Source of the DNA: Candidatus Desulfovibrio trichonymphae
Lineage (GTDB): Bacteria > Desulfobacterota > Desulfovibrionia > Desulfovibrionales > Desulfovibrionaceae
Assembly (NCBI RefSeq): GCF_002355955.1
Contig: NZ_AP017368.1
Coordinates: forward strand, 1,076,001-1,140,000
Direction: 5' to 3'
Length of the DNA stretch: 64,000 nucleotides
In this document: positions 35,777-45,891 of the stretch, one piece after another
How positions within the stretch are numbered: the first letter of the stretch is position 1
Layout of the letters: the number at the start of each line of letters is the position of its first letter
Position numbers and translations under genes: made by a program
The notes under the pieces: generated by a model
What the model was told of the DNA's origin: nothing
Seen by the model: the letters and a program-made list of their open reading frames with translations, nothing else
Database searches by the model: none

Positions 35777-37795
35777 ATGGACAGCGTATCTTTTTTGCTT
35801 GAGACAGACTACACGCCTATGGGCGATCAGCCGAAGGCTATTGCGGCGCTGGCGGACAATCTGCACGCAGGCGTGCGCGCCCAGATGCTGCTTGGCGTGA
35901 CCGCTTCCGGCAAGACATTTACCATGGCCAACGTGATCGCGAAGTGCGGGCGTCCGGCACTGGTGCTGGCGCCCAACAAAACACTGGCGGCCCAGCTCTA
36001 TAATGAATTCCGCGAGCTTTTTCCGCACAATGCCGTGGAATATTTTGTGAGCTATTACGACTATTACCAACCGGAAGCGTATGTGCCCGCTTCCGACACC
36101 TATATTGAAAAAGATTCTTCCGTCAACGACAATATTGACAAATTGCGTCATGCTGCCACGCACGCTCTGCTGACGCGGCGTGATGTGGTTATTGTCGCGT
36201 CGGTGTCCTGCATTTACGGCCTGGGCTCGCCGGAATATTACGCGAGAATGGTCATCCCGGTTGAGGTCGGGCAGCATCTGTCAATGGACAGTCTGATCAG
36301 CCGCCTTGTTGAAGTGCACTACGAACGCAATGACTACGATTTACACCGCGGCGCTTTTCGCGTGCGCGGGGACGCGCTGGAGATCATTCCCGCCTATCAC
36401 CATGAGCAAGCTTTACGTCTGGAGTTTTTCGGCGACGAACTGGACGCCATGCGCGAAATTGACCCGCTCACCGGCAAGGTTTTAAGCGAAACCGCAAAAA
36501 CCGTCCTGTTCCCGGCCAGTCATTTCGTTTCAGCACGGGATAATTTACAGCGCGCTGCGAACGACATTCATCTGGAACTGTCCGAGCGTCTGGCCTGGTT
36601 CAAGGATCAGGACAAACTTGTGGAGGCGCAACGTCTGAAGCAGCGCACACAGCTTGATCTGGAAATGATTGAAGAGCTCGGGTACTGCAACGGCATTGAA
36701 AATTATACCCGTCATCTGGACGGCCGCCGGCCCGGCGAACCGCCGGCCTGCCTTTTCAATTACTTTCCACCCGATTTTCTGCTGTTTATTGACGAATCGC
36801 ATATCACGGTGCCGCAGGTGGGCGGCATGTACAGAGGGGACCGTTCCCGCAAGCAGACCCTGGTGGATTATGGTTTTCGCCTGCCTTCAGCCCTAGATAA
36901 CAGACCCTTGCGTTTTGAAGAATTCACGGCATTGATTAATCAGGTTGTGTTCGTTTCGGCAACGCCGGGACGCTATGAGCTTGATGAGGCGCAAGGCGTT
37001 GTGGCCGAACAGATCATCCGGCCCACCGGTCTGCTGGATCCGCTGACGGATGTCCGGCCCGTGACGGGCCAGATGGAAAATCTGTTGAGTGAATGCCGCG
37101 CAAGGGCAACGCGCGGAGAACGTGTGCTCGTCACAACACTGACAAAGCGCATGGCCGAGGATTTGACGGAATACTGCTGTAATATGGGCGTTAAAGCCCG
37201 CTATCTGCATTCAGATATTGACACGCTTGAGCGCATGCAGATTATCCGGTCACTGCGGCTGGGAGAGTTCGACATGCTGGTCGGCATCAATCTGTTGAGA
37301 GAAGGTCTTGATATCCCAGAGGTTTCTCTTGTCTGTATTCTGGACGCAGACAAAGAGGGTTTTTTACGCTCAGCAGGCTCCCTGATACAGACCTTCGGCA
37401 GGGCCGCGCGTAACGTGAACGGGCAGGTAATTTTGTATGCCGACACAATGACTGTTTCCATGAAGGCCGCTCTGGACGAAACGTGCCGGCGGCGGGCGAA
37501 ACAGTCAGCATATAATATTGCGCATGACATCACGCCGCAAAGCACGAAAAAAAGTCTTGAATCTCCATTGAATACACTGTATGTGGGAAAAAATGTCGCT
37601 GGCCGCAGACGCGGCCGCGGTCGTGACAAGGCGCAGGACGCGCCGCCGGGTACTGCCGAGGAGGCTGCCGCCTGCGCGCTTGCGCTGGAAAAGGAAATGC
37701 GTCAAGCCGCGCGTGAGTTGGAATTTGAGCTAGCCGCCGAACTGCGCGACCGCATCCGCGCGCTGCAGGCGCAATTTATCACTTTGCCGGAATAA
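35777..37795 (+). CDS. uvrB: Excinuclease ABC subunit B
   Basis: UvrB verifies damage and nicks DNA with UvrC in nucleotide excision repair. The 672-residue protein shows Walker [15 protein letters not shown], the beta-hairpin region [12 protein letters not shown], the DESH box [18 protein letters not shown], helicase motifs [14 protein letters not shown] and QTFGRAARN, and the C-terminal UVR domain (residues about 630-670, [13 protein letters not shown]). The ATG at 35777 is preferred to a TTG one codon earlier. The clpA stop is 11 bp upstream, so it may be cotranscribed. Confidence 0.97.
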   Translation: MDSVSFLLETDYTPMGDQPKAIAALADNLHAGVRAQMLLGVTASGKTFTMANVIAKCGRPALVLAPNKTLAAQLYNEFRELFPHNAVEYFVSYYDYYQPEAYVPASDTYIEKDSSVNDNIDKLRHAATHALLTRRDVVIVASVSCIYGLGSPEYYARMVIPVEVGQHLSMDSLISRLVEVHYERNDYDLHRGAFRVRGDALEIIPAYHHEQALRLEFFGDELDAMREIDPLTGKVLSETAKTVLFPASHFVSARDNLQRAANDIHLELSERLAWFKDQDKLVEAQRLKQRTQLDLEMIEELGYCNGIENYTRHLDGRRPGEPPACLFNYFPPDFLLFIDESHITVPQVGGMYRGDRSRKQTLVDYGFRLPSALDNRPLRFEEFTALINQVVFVSATPGRYELDEAQGVVAEQIIRPTGLLDPLTDVRPVTGQMENLLSECRARATRGERVLVTTLTKRMAEDLTEYCCNMGVKARYLHSDIDTLERMQIIRSLRLGEFDMLVGINLLREGLDIPEVSLVCILDADKEGFLRSAGSLIQTFGRAARNVNGQVILYADTMTVSMKAALDETCRRRAKQSAYNIAHDITPQSTKKSLESPLNTLYVGKNVAGRRRGRGRDKAQDAPPGTAEEAAACALALEKEMRQAARELEFELAAELRDRIRALQAQFITLPE

Positions 37796-38049
37796 CGGAA
37801 GCATTTAAAATCGGGTCATGCCCGGCTGAGAGGAGTTTTGCAGCAACACTTTTGCCCTGATGCATCCCTTCTGAATTGTAATAATTTATCCGGCATCCAA
37901 GATCGCTTGGCTCCTCCAAAAAGTTGCTCAGTTTTCGTCGGAACTCGACCTGATAAAATTCAGAGTGGTGTAATTTCCTCACCTTGAAAATTTATGTTGT
38001 CACAGTGAGAACTGACAACATCTTTCCTCATTTTTTGAGGTTATCTGGT
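37796..38049. other. Intergenic stretch with inverted repeats, no clear gene
   Basis: ATGTTGTCA (37994-38002) and TGACAACAT (38013-38021) form a perfect 9-bp inverted repeat with a 10-nt spacer. CCTCA (38026-38030) and TGAGG (38036-38040) form a second small hairpin. A minus-strand frame (37779-37982) starts MRKLHHSEFYQVEFRRKLSN; it has no recognised match and may be the last trace of a gene once linked to the DUF5131 relic. No function can be assigned. Confidence 0.35.
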
Positions 38050-38734
38050 TTCAAAAAGGTCCATCAAGCATACGACCAGCTTTTTTCTTGTGTATGCCGC
38101 CCCACTGTTTGAAAAAGAAGGCTGTGTCTGACTAGCTCACACTGATCACAGCTCTATGACCCAATCTTTACGCATAGGGCGTGATTGCGGCCCGGATTCT
38201 CCGCCCGCTATCAGCCAGTCAATGCCGGTAAGGTTAATTTCGCCAAGAGAAGACAGCAAGGGTTCACAAGAGAGGAATTTAATTTTCACACCTGTTGCCC
38301 GAAGATCATCAATCCTGTTTGTAACCTCGTAACTTTCGACAGTAATCCCCATCCAGACATTATCAGGCCAGCTGATTTCAGGAAAAAGCATACGCAATCG
38401 CCGGCTTCTTTTGGTGAGTACCTGAAAAGTATGCTGTTTCGCTTGCTGCATTACTCCAACTACCTGTTGGATATAGGTAAGTGGTATATCTTCATGGAAA
38501 AGATCGCTCATGGAGTTCACAAAAATTTGGCGAGGGGCTTTCCATGAGAGAGGCAGGTTGAGCATATGTGGCTGTAGAGTTAGAGAAAACGTGTTTTCAT
38601 AGTTTTTATTCCCCATAGCATGAAGACATTGCTATGCGCTCCGCATAACCGTTCTTGCAGCCGGGGCTGATTTTTGTACAACCAGTCACAGGATTCCAAC
38701 TTGCCTTTGTCCATTCTATTGTTGTTGTGGCCAT
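38050..38734 (-). pseudogene. Phage Gp37/Gp68-type DUF5131 protein, inactivated
   Basis: From the ATG at 38734 (after GGAG) the frame reads [20 protein letters not shown], then [15 protein letters not shown]. The family's third cysteine (CxxxxxxCxxC) is Gly here. A frameshift near 38625 moves the reading to [40 protein letters not shown] and LIAGGESGPQSRPMRKDWV. A stop follows, but AFFFKQWGGIHKKKAGRML continues the protein in another frame down to about 38055. Family members resemble radical-SAM proteins with a three-Cys motif and are common in phages and defence-type islands. Confidence 0.8.
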
Positions 38735-38821
38735 AATTTCTCCAAAAATCACTGCGCACTATTGTTTCTTTTAAAGATGATACGCATCTTTTTCATTTAA
38801 CCATAACAAAAACGGCATATT

Positions 38822-40234
38822 TTATATCGGCAGGTTTGATTTCTTTTTTAAGAGCCGGAAACCTATATAAGCCAGACCCACCCAAATCGGAACGGCCATT
38901 ACCGCTCTGAGCATGCCTAAATCCGGGGTGCCCATCGCTCCCAGAATAAACAGGGTGCTTGCCAGACACAGATAGTTGCTGAAAGGATACCACGGAGACG
39001 GAAAGATGGTTCGGTGATGGTGCCGAGTCATATATTGCTTGAATTTCAGGTGAGCCAGGCTGATCATTGCCCAGTTGATGACCAGGGCGGACACCACTAT
39101 GCTCATGACTACCTGAAAGGCGTCAATCCAGGAAGGCATGAAGTAGTTAAGGGGCACCACAAAAAAAGTCAGGACGCCAGAGAGCAGCATGGCTGGGCCG
39201 GGCACACCACACTTGTCTGTTTTATTGAACAGACTTGGAGCGTTTCCCTGAAGAGCCAACCCATAGAGCATCCGGCTGTTGCAATAGACACTGCTGTTGT
39301 AGACCGACAGGGAGGCAGTCAGCACCACGAAATTAAGGGTTCCGGCCACGGCCTTGAATCCGATCCGGTCAAAAATCATGACGAAGGGGCTGTCCGTGAG
39401 ATGCAGATTGCTCCAGTGATACAGCGACAGAAGAACGACCAGAATACCGATGTAGAAGCACAAGATGCGATAAATGACCTGATTGACTGCCCGCGGAATA
39501 ACTTCATGCGGACTGTCGGTCTCGGCGGCAGTTATGCCGAGCAATTCCAGGCCGCCGAAGGCAAAGGCTATTATCGGCACAGCCAGAAGCAGCCCTTTTA
39601 GTCCGTTGGGGAAGAATCCGCCATAGGCCGGATCTCCGGCGTGTTCACCGCTTTGGGGCATCTGCCATAAATTTTCAAGGCCGGAACCGGGAACCAGTTC
39701 AGGGTTTAGTAAAAGGATATATACACCAATGCCGATCATGGAGGCTAAAGCGACCAGTTTGATAATGGCGAACCAGAATTCCATCTCCCCAAAAGCCTTG
39801 ACGGCAGTCAGATTGATGGCGTTGATGAGCACAAAAAAAAGAAAAGCCGAAACCCAAGTCTCCAGACCCGGGAACCAGTATTGCATATAAGCTGCCACCG
39901 CCGTCAATTCTGACACGGCAACCATAACGTAAAGAAGCCAATAATTCCACCCGGCCAGAAAACCCGGGAATTCCCCCCAATATTTATAGGCGAAATAGCT
40001 GAAGGAACCGGCTTTTGACTCCTCGGTAACCATTTCGCCCAATTGGCGCATAATCAAAAAGGCCAAAAGACCGGCCAGGGCGTAACCCAGGATGACCGAG
40101 GGGCCTGCCGCAAAGATTGCCCCGCCCGTGCCCAAAAATAAGCCGGTGCCCACAGCACCGCCCAAAGCAATAAGTTGAATGTGGCGATTTTTCAGCCCCC
40201 GTTTAAGGTGCCCTTCCCGAGCTTCTCTAACCAT
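38822..40234 (-). CDS. Amino-acid permease, aromatic (AroP/PheP) type
   Basis: The 470-residue carrier has twelve predicted helices and the APC-family N-terminus LKRGLKNRHIQLIALGGAVG, followed by GTGLFLGTG. It continues with GPSVILGYALAGLLAFLIMR, QLGEMV, FAYKYWGEFPGFLAGWNYW and FGGLELLGITAAE. The overall wording is closest to proton-driven AroP/PheP importers of Phe, Tyr and Trp. Substrate is inferred from similarity only. Base composition looks lower in GC than the neighbours, and the gene sits next to a dead mobile-type gene, so it could have been acquired by transfer. It appears intact. Confidence 0.85.
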   Translation of the reverse strand: MVREAREGHLKRGLKNRHIQLIALGGAVGTGLFLGTGGAIFAAGPSVILGYALAGLLAFLIMRQLGEMVTEESKAGSFSYFAYKYWGEFPGFLAGWNYWLLYVMVAVSELTAVAAYMQYWFPGLETWVSAFLFFVLINAINLTAVKAFGEMEFWFAIIKLVALASMIGIGVYILLLNPELVPGSGLENLWQMPQSGEHAGDPAYGGFFPNGLKGLLLAVPIIAFAFGGLELLGITAAETDSPHEVIPRAVNQVIYRILCFYIGILVVLLSLYHWSNLHLTDSPFVMIFDRIGFKAVAGTLNFVVLTASLSVYNSSVYCNSRMLYGLALQGNAPSLFNKTDKCGVPGPAMLLSGVLTFFVVPLNYFMPSWIDAFQVVMSIVVSALVINWAMISLAHLKFKQYMTRHHHRTIFPSPWYPFSNYLCLASTLFILGAMGTPDLGMLRAVMAVPIWVGLAYIGFRLLKKKSNLPI

Positions 40235-40306
40235 GCAAATCCGTCCTCAAGTTTCTCTCTTCAGATGGTGTTAAAATACTCCGACATTTCCCTCTCAGCC
40301 GGGCAT

Positions 40307-41026
40307 CTATGCCAAACGTGGCCCGAAAATATCCGTTCCTATACGCACAAGGCTCGCTCCTTCCGCCACTGCCGCCGCAAAATCCCCGCTCATGCCCATG
40401 GAAAGGTCCGGCAAGGGCAAAGAAAGCCTTGCACGCAAGTCTTCACGCAAGGCGTACAGGCGCGCGAAATACGGACGCGCAGCCTCGCCCGCGTCAAAAA
40501 CAGGCGGCAGACACATAAGGCCACGCAGTTCCAGATGCGGACAATATTCCATAATATAATCGACCAGAGCGGGTAAATTTTCAGTCATAACCCCTGATTT
40601 CTGCGGCTCAGCCGCCAGGTTGACCTGTACAAGCACGGCCTGACGCTCCCCACACGACGCAAGCCGATTTTCCAAAGCACAGGCGAGCCTGCACGAATCC
40701 AGCGTGTGCAGCAATACAAAAACGCCCGCAGCCGACGCGGTCTTGCGGCTCTGAAGATGGCCTGTAAAATGCCAGCGGATGTTTTCCGTTGCCGCGCTGT
40801 CCGCCAGTGTGGCCATATCTTCCCGTTTTTGCAGGGCTTCCTGCATATAATTTTCGCCGAAGTCTCTCTGCCCGGCGGCTGCTAGAATCACCACCGCCGA
40901 AGCCGGGTGCAGTTTCGACACCGCGACAAGGGTCACTTCCTCCCGACGGCGTCCTGCAGCCGCACAGGCCGCGTCAAGACGCTCCAGCACGCGCTCATAC
41001 CGCCCGAGCAGATCACCGTCACGCAT
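40307..41026 (-). CDS. yggS: YggS/PLPBP-family pyridoxal-phosphate homeostasis protein
   Basis: The protein is a single alanine-racemase-type barrel that binds PLP but is not known as a racemase; it balances vitamin B6 pools. Key segments are VTLVAVSKLHP with the PLP lysine, RDFGENYMQEAL, IRWHFTGHLQSRK, VQVNLAAEPQKSG, RGLMCLPP and SMGMSGDFAAAVAEGASLVRIG. The ATG at 41026 gives 239 residues and GGA precedes it; longer frames reach into era. It follows era by 46 bp on the same strand. Confidence 0.92.
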   Translation of the reverse strand: MRDGDLLGRYERVLERLDAACAAAGRRREEVTLVAVSKLHPASAVVILAAAGQRDFGENYMQEALQKREDMATLADSAATENIRWHFTGHLQSRKTASAAGVFVLLHTLDSCRLACALENRLASCGERQAVLVQVNLAAEPQKSGVMTENLPALVDYIMEYCPHLELRGLMCLPPVFDAGEAARPYFARLYALREDLRARLSLPLPDLSMGMSGDFAAAVAEGASLVRIGTDIFGPRLA

Positions 41027-41072
41027 AACAACATCCACTGGAACAGGTAAATAACAACAATTCCGGGGCGGC

Positions 41073-41990
41073 TCACGCAAAGCCCATATTGTGCAAAAAA
41101 ATCGGGTCTTCCGCCCAGTTTTCCCGCACCTTGACCCAGAGTTCCAAATGCACCTTGCCCCCGATAAGTTCAATCATTTCACGGCGCGCCTCGCTGCCGA
41201 TCTCTTTGATGCCGCCGCCGCCCCGTCCTATGACCATGGCCTTGTACATGGGGCGGGCCACATATATGACAGCGTGGATGATCGTCCGGCCCTGCTCTTC
41301 ATTCTCTTCCCAGTTCTCCACCTCCACGGCGACGCCGTAGGGCACTTCTTCGCGCAGACGCATAAAAAGTTTTTCACGGATAATTTCGGCCGCCATGAAA
41401 CGCAAAGGCGATATGGAGAGCTGATCTGCCGGGTACTGCGCCTCGCCTTCAGGCAGTCTGCTCTCGACAAGACACACAAGTCCCTGCAGACCATCCTTGC
41501 AAAGGGCCGAAGCAGGAAAAATTTCCGCCGCCGGCCATATCTCCTGCAAACGGGTGAGCAAGGGCAGCATGCGGCTTTTGTTGCCGAACATATCTATCTT
41601 GTTCGCTACTGCGATTATGGGGCGGTTATCACCGGCAAGAGCATCTGCCGCCGGCGCGAGATCCCTTTCAAGAAATTCCGGGCGGCATATATACAGGTGG
41701 GCATCAAGCACAGGCATGATAACGTCCGCCTGCCCAAGACTCTGCCAGACGGCCTGAATCATCGTTTTGGAAAGGCGTCCACGCATCTGCGTCAGACCGG
41801 GCGTATCCATAAAAATAATCTGCGCTGCGGGATTTGTCAGGATGCCCATAATCTGATTGCGTGTGGTCTGAGCCCTTGGTGTGACAATGGTCACCTTCTT
41901 CCCCAAAAACGCGTTGAGCAATGTGGATTTGCCCGCATTGGGCGGTCCCATGATGGCCACATGGCCGCAGCGATACACTGTCTGCGTCAT
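41073..41990 (-). CDS. era: GTPase Era
   Basis: Era binds 16S rRNA and helps mature the 30S subunit. The GTPase domain has GPPNAGKSTLLN, the switch TPRAQTTRNQIMGI, DTPG and NKIDMF. The C-terminal KH domain shows YKAMVIGRGGGGIKEIGSEA with the GxxG RNA-binding loop. At 305 residues it is normal length. A weak GGA lies before the ATG. A 171-bp stretch separates it from holA. Confidence 0.96.
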   Translation of the reverse strand: MTQTVYRCGHVAIMGPPNAGKSTLLNAFLGKKVTIVTPRAQTTRNQIMGILTNPAAQIIFMDTPGLTQMRGRLSKTMIQAVWQSLGQADVIMPVLDAHLYICRPEFLERDLAPAADALAGDNRPIIAVANKIDMFGNKSRMLPLLTRLQEIWPAAEIFPASALCKDGLQGLVCLVESRLPEGEAQYPADQLSISPLRFMAAEIIREKLFMRLREEVPYGVAVEVENWEENEEQGRTIIHAVIYVARPMYKAMVIGRGGGGIKEIGSEARREMIELIGGKVHLELWVKVRENWAEDPIFLHNMGFA

Positions 41991-42161
41991 TTCTTTTCCT
42001 TTTTTGTTCCGCCCCGCCAGGCCTTGCCGCTTCTACGACCATGCCGTCGCCTGAAAACGGCAAGTGCATGCCGGCAATGCGCATTCCCCTGTACGCGGCA
42101 AGCCCCGGGATGCGCTTGCGGAAAGGTAACTGAATGCGCTGCAACAACATGATGGTCATTT

Positions 42162-43196
42162 TCACACATTCCTTTCAGACACCGACTTTTCCTGTCCCGA
42201 CAGCTCCTTAAAAAGACACGTCAATTCCGTCGTCAAAAAGTCAAGGCTCTGCCCCGCCTCAAGACGGCCGCTTTTCACCTGCAACTCCGCGTCCATAATC
42301 AGCGCCATACATTTAGAAAGCCGCGCAAAATCAATACGCCTCGCCAGGTGCTGCTTGAATTCAGCCTCAAAAGGGAAAAACCGCACCTGTTCACCGGCCT
42401 TGACACGCCAGAGCTGGCGCATATCGCGCGCGAGCAAAGAGAGCAAGGGGAACAGCAGCCCCACGCTGTCGCGGCTTCGCGCCACTTCCCGCAGCATGGC
42501 GGGCAGATTGCCCGCCTCAATATGTCGCAGGCAGGCAAAAATATTGCACTCCGGACTTGAAGCGCACAGCGCTGTCATGGCCGAAGTGATACGCCCGGCG
42601 TCACCGGCCGCTTTGGCGGCGGAACGCAGCAGAACAAACTTTTGCAGTTCATTTTCAACTGCAGACGCGTCCGGCAGCACAGAGGCGCAGAACTGTTCGA
42701 GCGCATCCTGCTCAAACTCCAGGCCCAACGCACTGGCCCGCGACTGGACATGACGCTTTATGCCGCGCTCATTCAGACCATCCTGACGCCAAACCCAGCC
42801 CTGTTTGTCGGCAAAGACAAAACAGCGAAGTTTGGAGAAGAAAGCGGGAATTTTTGGTTTGCCCTTTTCCCATGCCACCTCAAGACAAAAAAAAGACAAA
42901 CATTGCGGCGAAGGACGAGCCAAAGCATGCGAAAGCTGTTTCCAGACGGCGGCGGGCCACTGATCGGCCTGACGGACAATGACCGCGCGGGCATTGCCGA
43001 ACAGCCCCTGCATGGTGAGCTGCTCCCAAAAGGATTTTGGCGGTTCCTCGTCGCCCCAGTGAACATGGCGTTCCCATTGCCCGCCCACGGGGGAAAAAGC
43101 CGCAAGTCGCTCATCAAGCCGTCTGTGGAGCAACAACGAGTCCGGACAGACCAGAAAGCAAAAACCGGGCATTTGTCCGGACACGACTGAAGACAT
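42162..43196 (-). CDS. holA: DNA polymerase III delta subunit (HolA-like)
   Basis: The 344-residue protein sits downstream of leuS, where holA usually is. It has the delta-subunit pattern: a start like PGFCFLVCPDSLLLHRRLDE, an ATPase-like fold without a P-loop, then DALEQFCASVLPDASAVENELQK and a C-terminal helical collar domain (NIFACLRHIEAGNLPAML, LLFPLLSLLARDMRQLW). Delta opens the sliding clamp in the clamp loader. The ATG at 43196 is chosen because the similarity starts there. The family is divergent, so the call rests on motif order and context. Confidence 0.75.
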   Translation of the reverse strand: MSSVVSGQMPGFCFLVCPDSLLLHRRLDERLAAFSPVGGQWERHVHWGDEEPPKSFWEQLTMQGLFGNARAVIVRQADQWPAAVWKQLSHALARPSPQCLSFFCLEVAWEKGKPKIPAFFSKLRCFVFADKQGWVWRQDGLNERGIKRHVQSRASALGLEFEQDALEQFCASVLPDASAVENELQKFVLLRSAAKAAGDAGRITSAMTALCASSPECNIFACLRHIEAGNLPAMLREVARSRDSVGLLFPLLSLLARDMRQLWRVKAGEQVRFFPFEAEFKQHLARRIDFARLSKCMALIMDAELQVKSGRLEAGQSLDFLTTELTCLFKELSGQEKSVSERNV

Positions 43197-43269
43197 GACG
43201 CACCCCGATATACTGATGTTGCATACTGCCTGTATGTGTCCGCGACACGCGCGTCGTTGCGCCTCGAAA

Positions 43270-45786
43270 CTATGCTTGGGAAGCCACAATATTGACCAGC
43301 TTTCCAGGCACCACCACAACCCGACGCACGATCATTCCTGCCGTATGGCGCAGCACAGCCGGATCATTGAGGGCGGCAGCCTCAATCGCGGCCCTATCCA
43401 CATCTGCCGGCGCTTCAACAGTGCCGCGCAGCTTGCCATTGACCTGCAATGCCACAGTCAGCATAGCACGGGCCGTTGCCGCGGGATCCCACTGCGGCCA
43501 GGGCTCGTCCGCAAGCGGCTGCGCATGTCCGAGGCGCTCCCACAATTCTTCACAAATATGGGGAGCAACAGGTAAAAGCAGTGTCAGCGCCGTAGCCATG
43601 GTGGACGAAAACACACGCCTTTCAGCCTCACTGCGCCCAAGTTTTTCACGCGCAAGATACATGGCGTTGACAAGCTCCATAACAGCGGCAATAGCCGTGT
43701 TGAACTGAAAACGGGCCATATCCTCCCCTGCTTTTTTCACAGAGAGGTGCTCTTTGCGCCGCAATTCGCGGGCATCGGCGCTACACGCGTCGGCGGAGGC
43801 CGCCCCGCACGCCTTGAGAGGCAGCAGCCTGTCCTTTTCTTCAAAAAACAGCCGCCACACGCGGCCCAAAAATCGGGAAGCTCCTTCTATTCCGGAATCC
43901 GACCAGTCAAAATCCCGTTCCGGCGGGGCTGCAAACAAACAAAACAGACGCACGGTGTCCGCGCCGTATTTGTCCATCATTGCCGTTGGGTCAACCGCAT
44001 TGCCCCTGGATTTCGACATCTTGCATCCATCTTTCAGCACCATGCCCTGCGTGAGCAGATGCGCGAAGGGCTCCGCAATGTCCAGAGGGAAAAAACCCAG
44101 ATCACGCAAGACCTTGGTAAAAAAACGGGCATAGAGCAAATGCAGGATGGCGTGTTCCACGCCGCCTATATACTGATCCACCGGCAGCCAGTACTTGAGA
44201 GCATCTGCACTGAAGGGTGCGTCGGTTCTGCGCGCGTCGGTATACCTGGCAAAATACCAGGAGGATTCCACAAAGGTGTCCATCGTGTCGGTTTCACGTC
44301 GGGCTGGTTTGCCGCAGCGCGGGCAGAGGCAATTCACAAAAGAAGCGGTTTCAGGCAAGGGCGAACGGCCGTCGTCGCGCGTTTTGACGTCTAACGGCAG
44401 AATGACCGGCAGATTTTCCTCTTTCTCCGGAACCATGCCGCATTTTTCGCAATACACCACGGGAATGGGAGCGCCCCAGTACCGCTGGCGCGAAATGTTC
44501 CAGTCACGCAGACGAAACTGTATGGCCGCCTTGCCCCTGCCCGCTTTTTCCAGGGCTTCGACCACGGCCTCTTTGCCCGGCACATTGCCCATGCCGTCAA
44601 AAGGCCCGGAATTGACCATACGGCCATCGCCCGTGAACGCCCCGTCCATGTCGTCCGGGTCGAGACTTTCCCCTTCAGGGCAGATGACCACCCGCACAGG
44701 CAGGCCATATTTACGCGCAAAATCAAAATCACGCTGATCGTGCGCCGGCACGCCCATTACCGCGCCGGTACCGTAATCTGCCAGCACAAAATTGCCGAGC
44801 CACAAGGGTACGCGCATGCCGCTGAAGGGATGGACGACATAACCCCCTGTAAAAACACCTTCTTTTTCAAGAGTATCGGTCTGACGCTCCAAACGGTCCA
44901 TTGCGCATATGCGTTCCACAAAGGTGCGCACTTCACCAGTTTTGTCATAACCCACGATAATGTCTTCCACCAGGGGATGTTCCGGCGCCAGTGTCATAAA
45001 CGTCACACCGAAAAGCGTGTCCGGCCTCGTGGTAAACACCTCTATGCCGCTTACGCCAGCAATACTTTTTTCAAGACCGAAAGTGACGGATGCTCCGGTG
45101 GATTTGCCTATCCAGTTCCGCTGCATGGTTATCACACGGTCGGGCCAGCCGCCTTCAAGCAGGGCAAGGTCGTTCAAAAGCTCATCGCCGTACGCAGTTA
45201 TCCTGAGAAACCATTGCGTCAGATCCTTCTGCTCTACACGGCTGTCGCAACGCCAGCACAGACCGTCAACCACCTGCTCGTTCGCCAGCACTGTGTGACA
45301 GGCAGGGCACCAGTTCTGCGGGGCCTTTTTACGGTATACAAGCCCTTTTTCAAGCAGGCGCAAAAAAAATACCTGCTCAAAACGGTAGTATTCCGGCCGA
45401 CATGTGGCGATTTCCCGCGACCAGTCATAGGAATATCCAAGGCGTTGCAGTTGGGCGCGCATATTGGCTATATTGGAGTATGTCCATTTTGCGGGATGGG
45501 TGCGGCGCTGTATGGCCGCATTCTCCGCCGGCAGGCCGAAAGCGTCCCATCCCATGGGGTGCAGCACGTTAAACCCATGCATTCGCTTGCAGCGCGCCAC
45601 AACATCGCCGATGGAATAATTGCGCACATGCCCCATGTGGATGTTTCCGGAAGGATAGGGAAACATTTCCAGCACATAATACTTGGGCCCATCGCCCCTG
45701 CTGCCGACGTCAAAAGCCTTTTGAGCCCGCCAGCGGGCCTGCCATTTTGCCTCAACACTCTGCGGGCTGTACTGTTCCTGCATCAT
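43270..45786 (-). CDS. leuS: Leucyl-tRNA synthetase
   Basis: LeuS charges tRNA-Leu. The 838-residue class I enzyme has the HIGH-type motif FPYPSGNIHMGHVRNY, the zinc-like cysteines CPACHTVLANEQV, the CP1 editing domain with the T-rich FTTRPDTLFGVTF, the CEKCGMVP and CPRCGKPA pairs, KMSKS as CKMSKSRGNAVDP, and a C-terminal anticodon domain. The double ATG at 45786/45783 follows AGGGG. In relatives a small lipoprotein gene of lptE type may lie between leuS and holA; here only 73 bp separate them. Confidence 0.97.
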   Translation of the reverse strand: MMQEQYSPQSVEAKWQARWRAQKAFDVGSRGDGPKYYVLEMFPYPSGNIHMGHVRNYSIGDVVARCKRMHGFNVLHPMGWDAFGLPAENAAIQRRTHPAKWTYSNIANMRAQLQRLGYSYDWSREIATCRPEYYRFEQVFFLRLLEKGLVYRKKAPQNWCPACHTVLANEQVVDGLCWRCDSRVEQKDLTQWFLRITAYGDELLNDLALLEGGWPDRVITMQRNWIGKSTGASVTFGLEKSIAGVSGIEVFTTRPDTLFGVTFMTLAPEHPLVEDIIVGYDKTGEVRTFVERICAMDRLERQTDTLEKEGVFTGGYVVHPFSGMRVPLWLGNFVLADYGTGAVMGVPAHDQRDFDFARKYGLPVRVVICPEGESLDPDDMDGAFTGDGRMVNSGPFDGMGNVPGKEAVVEALEKAGRGKAAIQFRLRDWNISRQRYWGAPIPVVYCEKCGMVPEKEENLPVILPLDVKTRDDGRSPLPETASFVNCLCPRCGKPARRETDTMDTFVESSWYFARYTDARRTDAPFSADALKYWLPVDQYIGGVEHAILHLLYARFFTKVLRDLGFFPLDIAEPFAHLLTQGMVLKDGCKMSKSRGNAVDPTAMMDKYGADTVRLFCLFAAPPERDFDWSDSGIEGASRFLGRVWRLFFEEKDRLLPLKACGAASADACSADARELRRKEHLSVKKAGEDMARFQFNTAIAAVMELVNAMYLAREKLGRSEAERRVFSSTMATALTLLLPVAPHICEELWERLGHAQPLADEPWPQWDPAATARAMLTVALQVNGKLRGTVEAPADVDRAAIEAAALNDPAVLRHTAGMIVRRVVVVPGKLVNIVASQA

Positions 45787-45891
45787 CTGCCCCTGCCTCC
45801 GAACCAGTATATCATAAAAACTATTACTGATAATCAAGTACATGTAAAACAGTTCTGTCCGCCCACACCGGGGCGTAAGAGCATCGACAGG

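Noticed and set aside
41091..42152. Open plus-strand frame of 353 codons
   Set aside because: Mirror frame of era, which is well supported on the minus strand.
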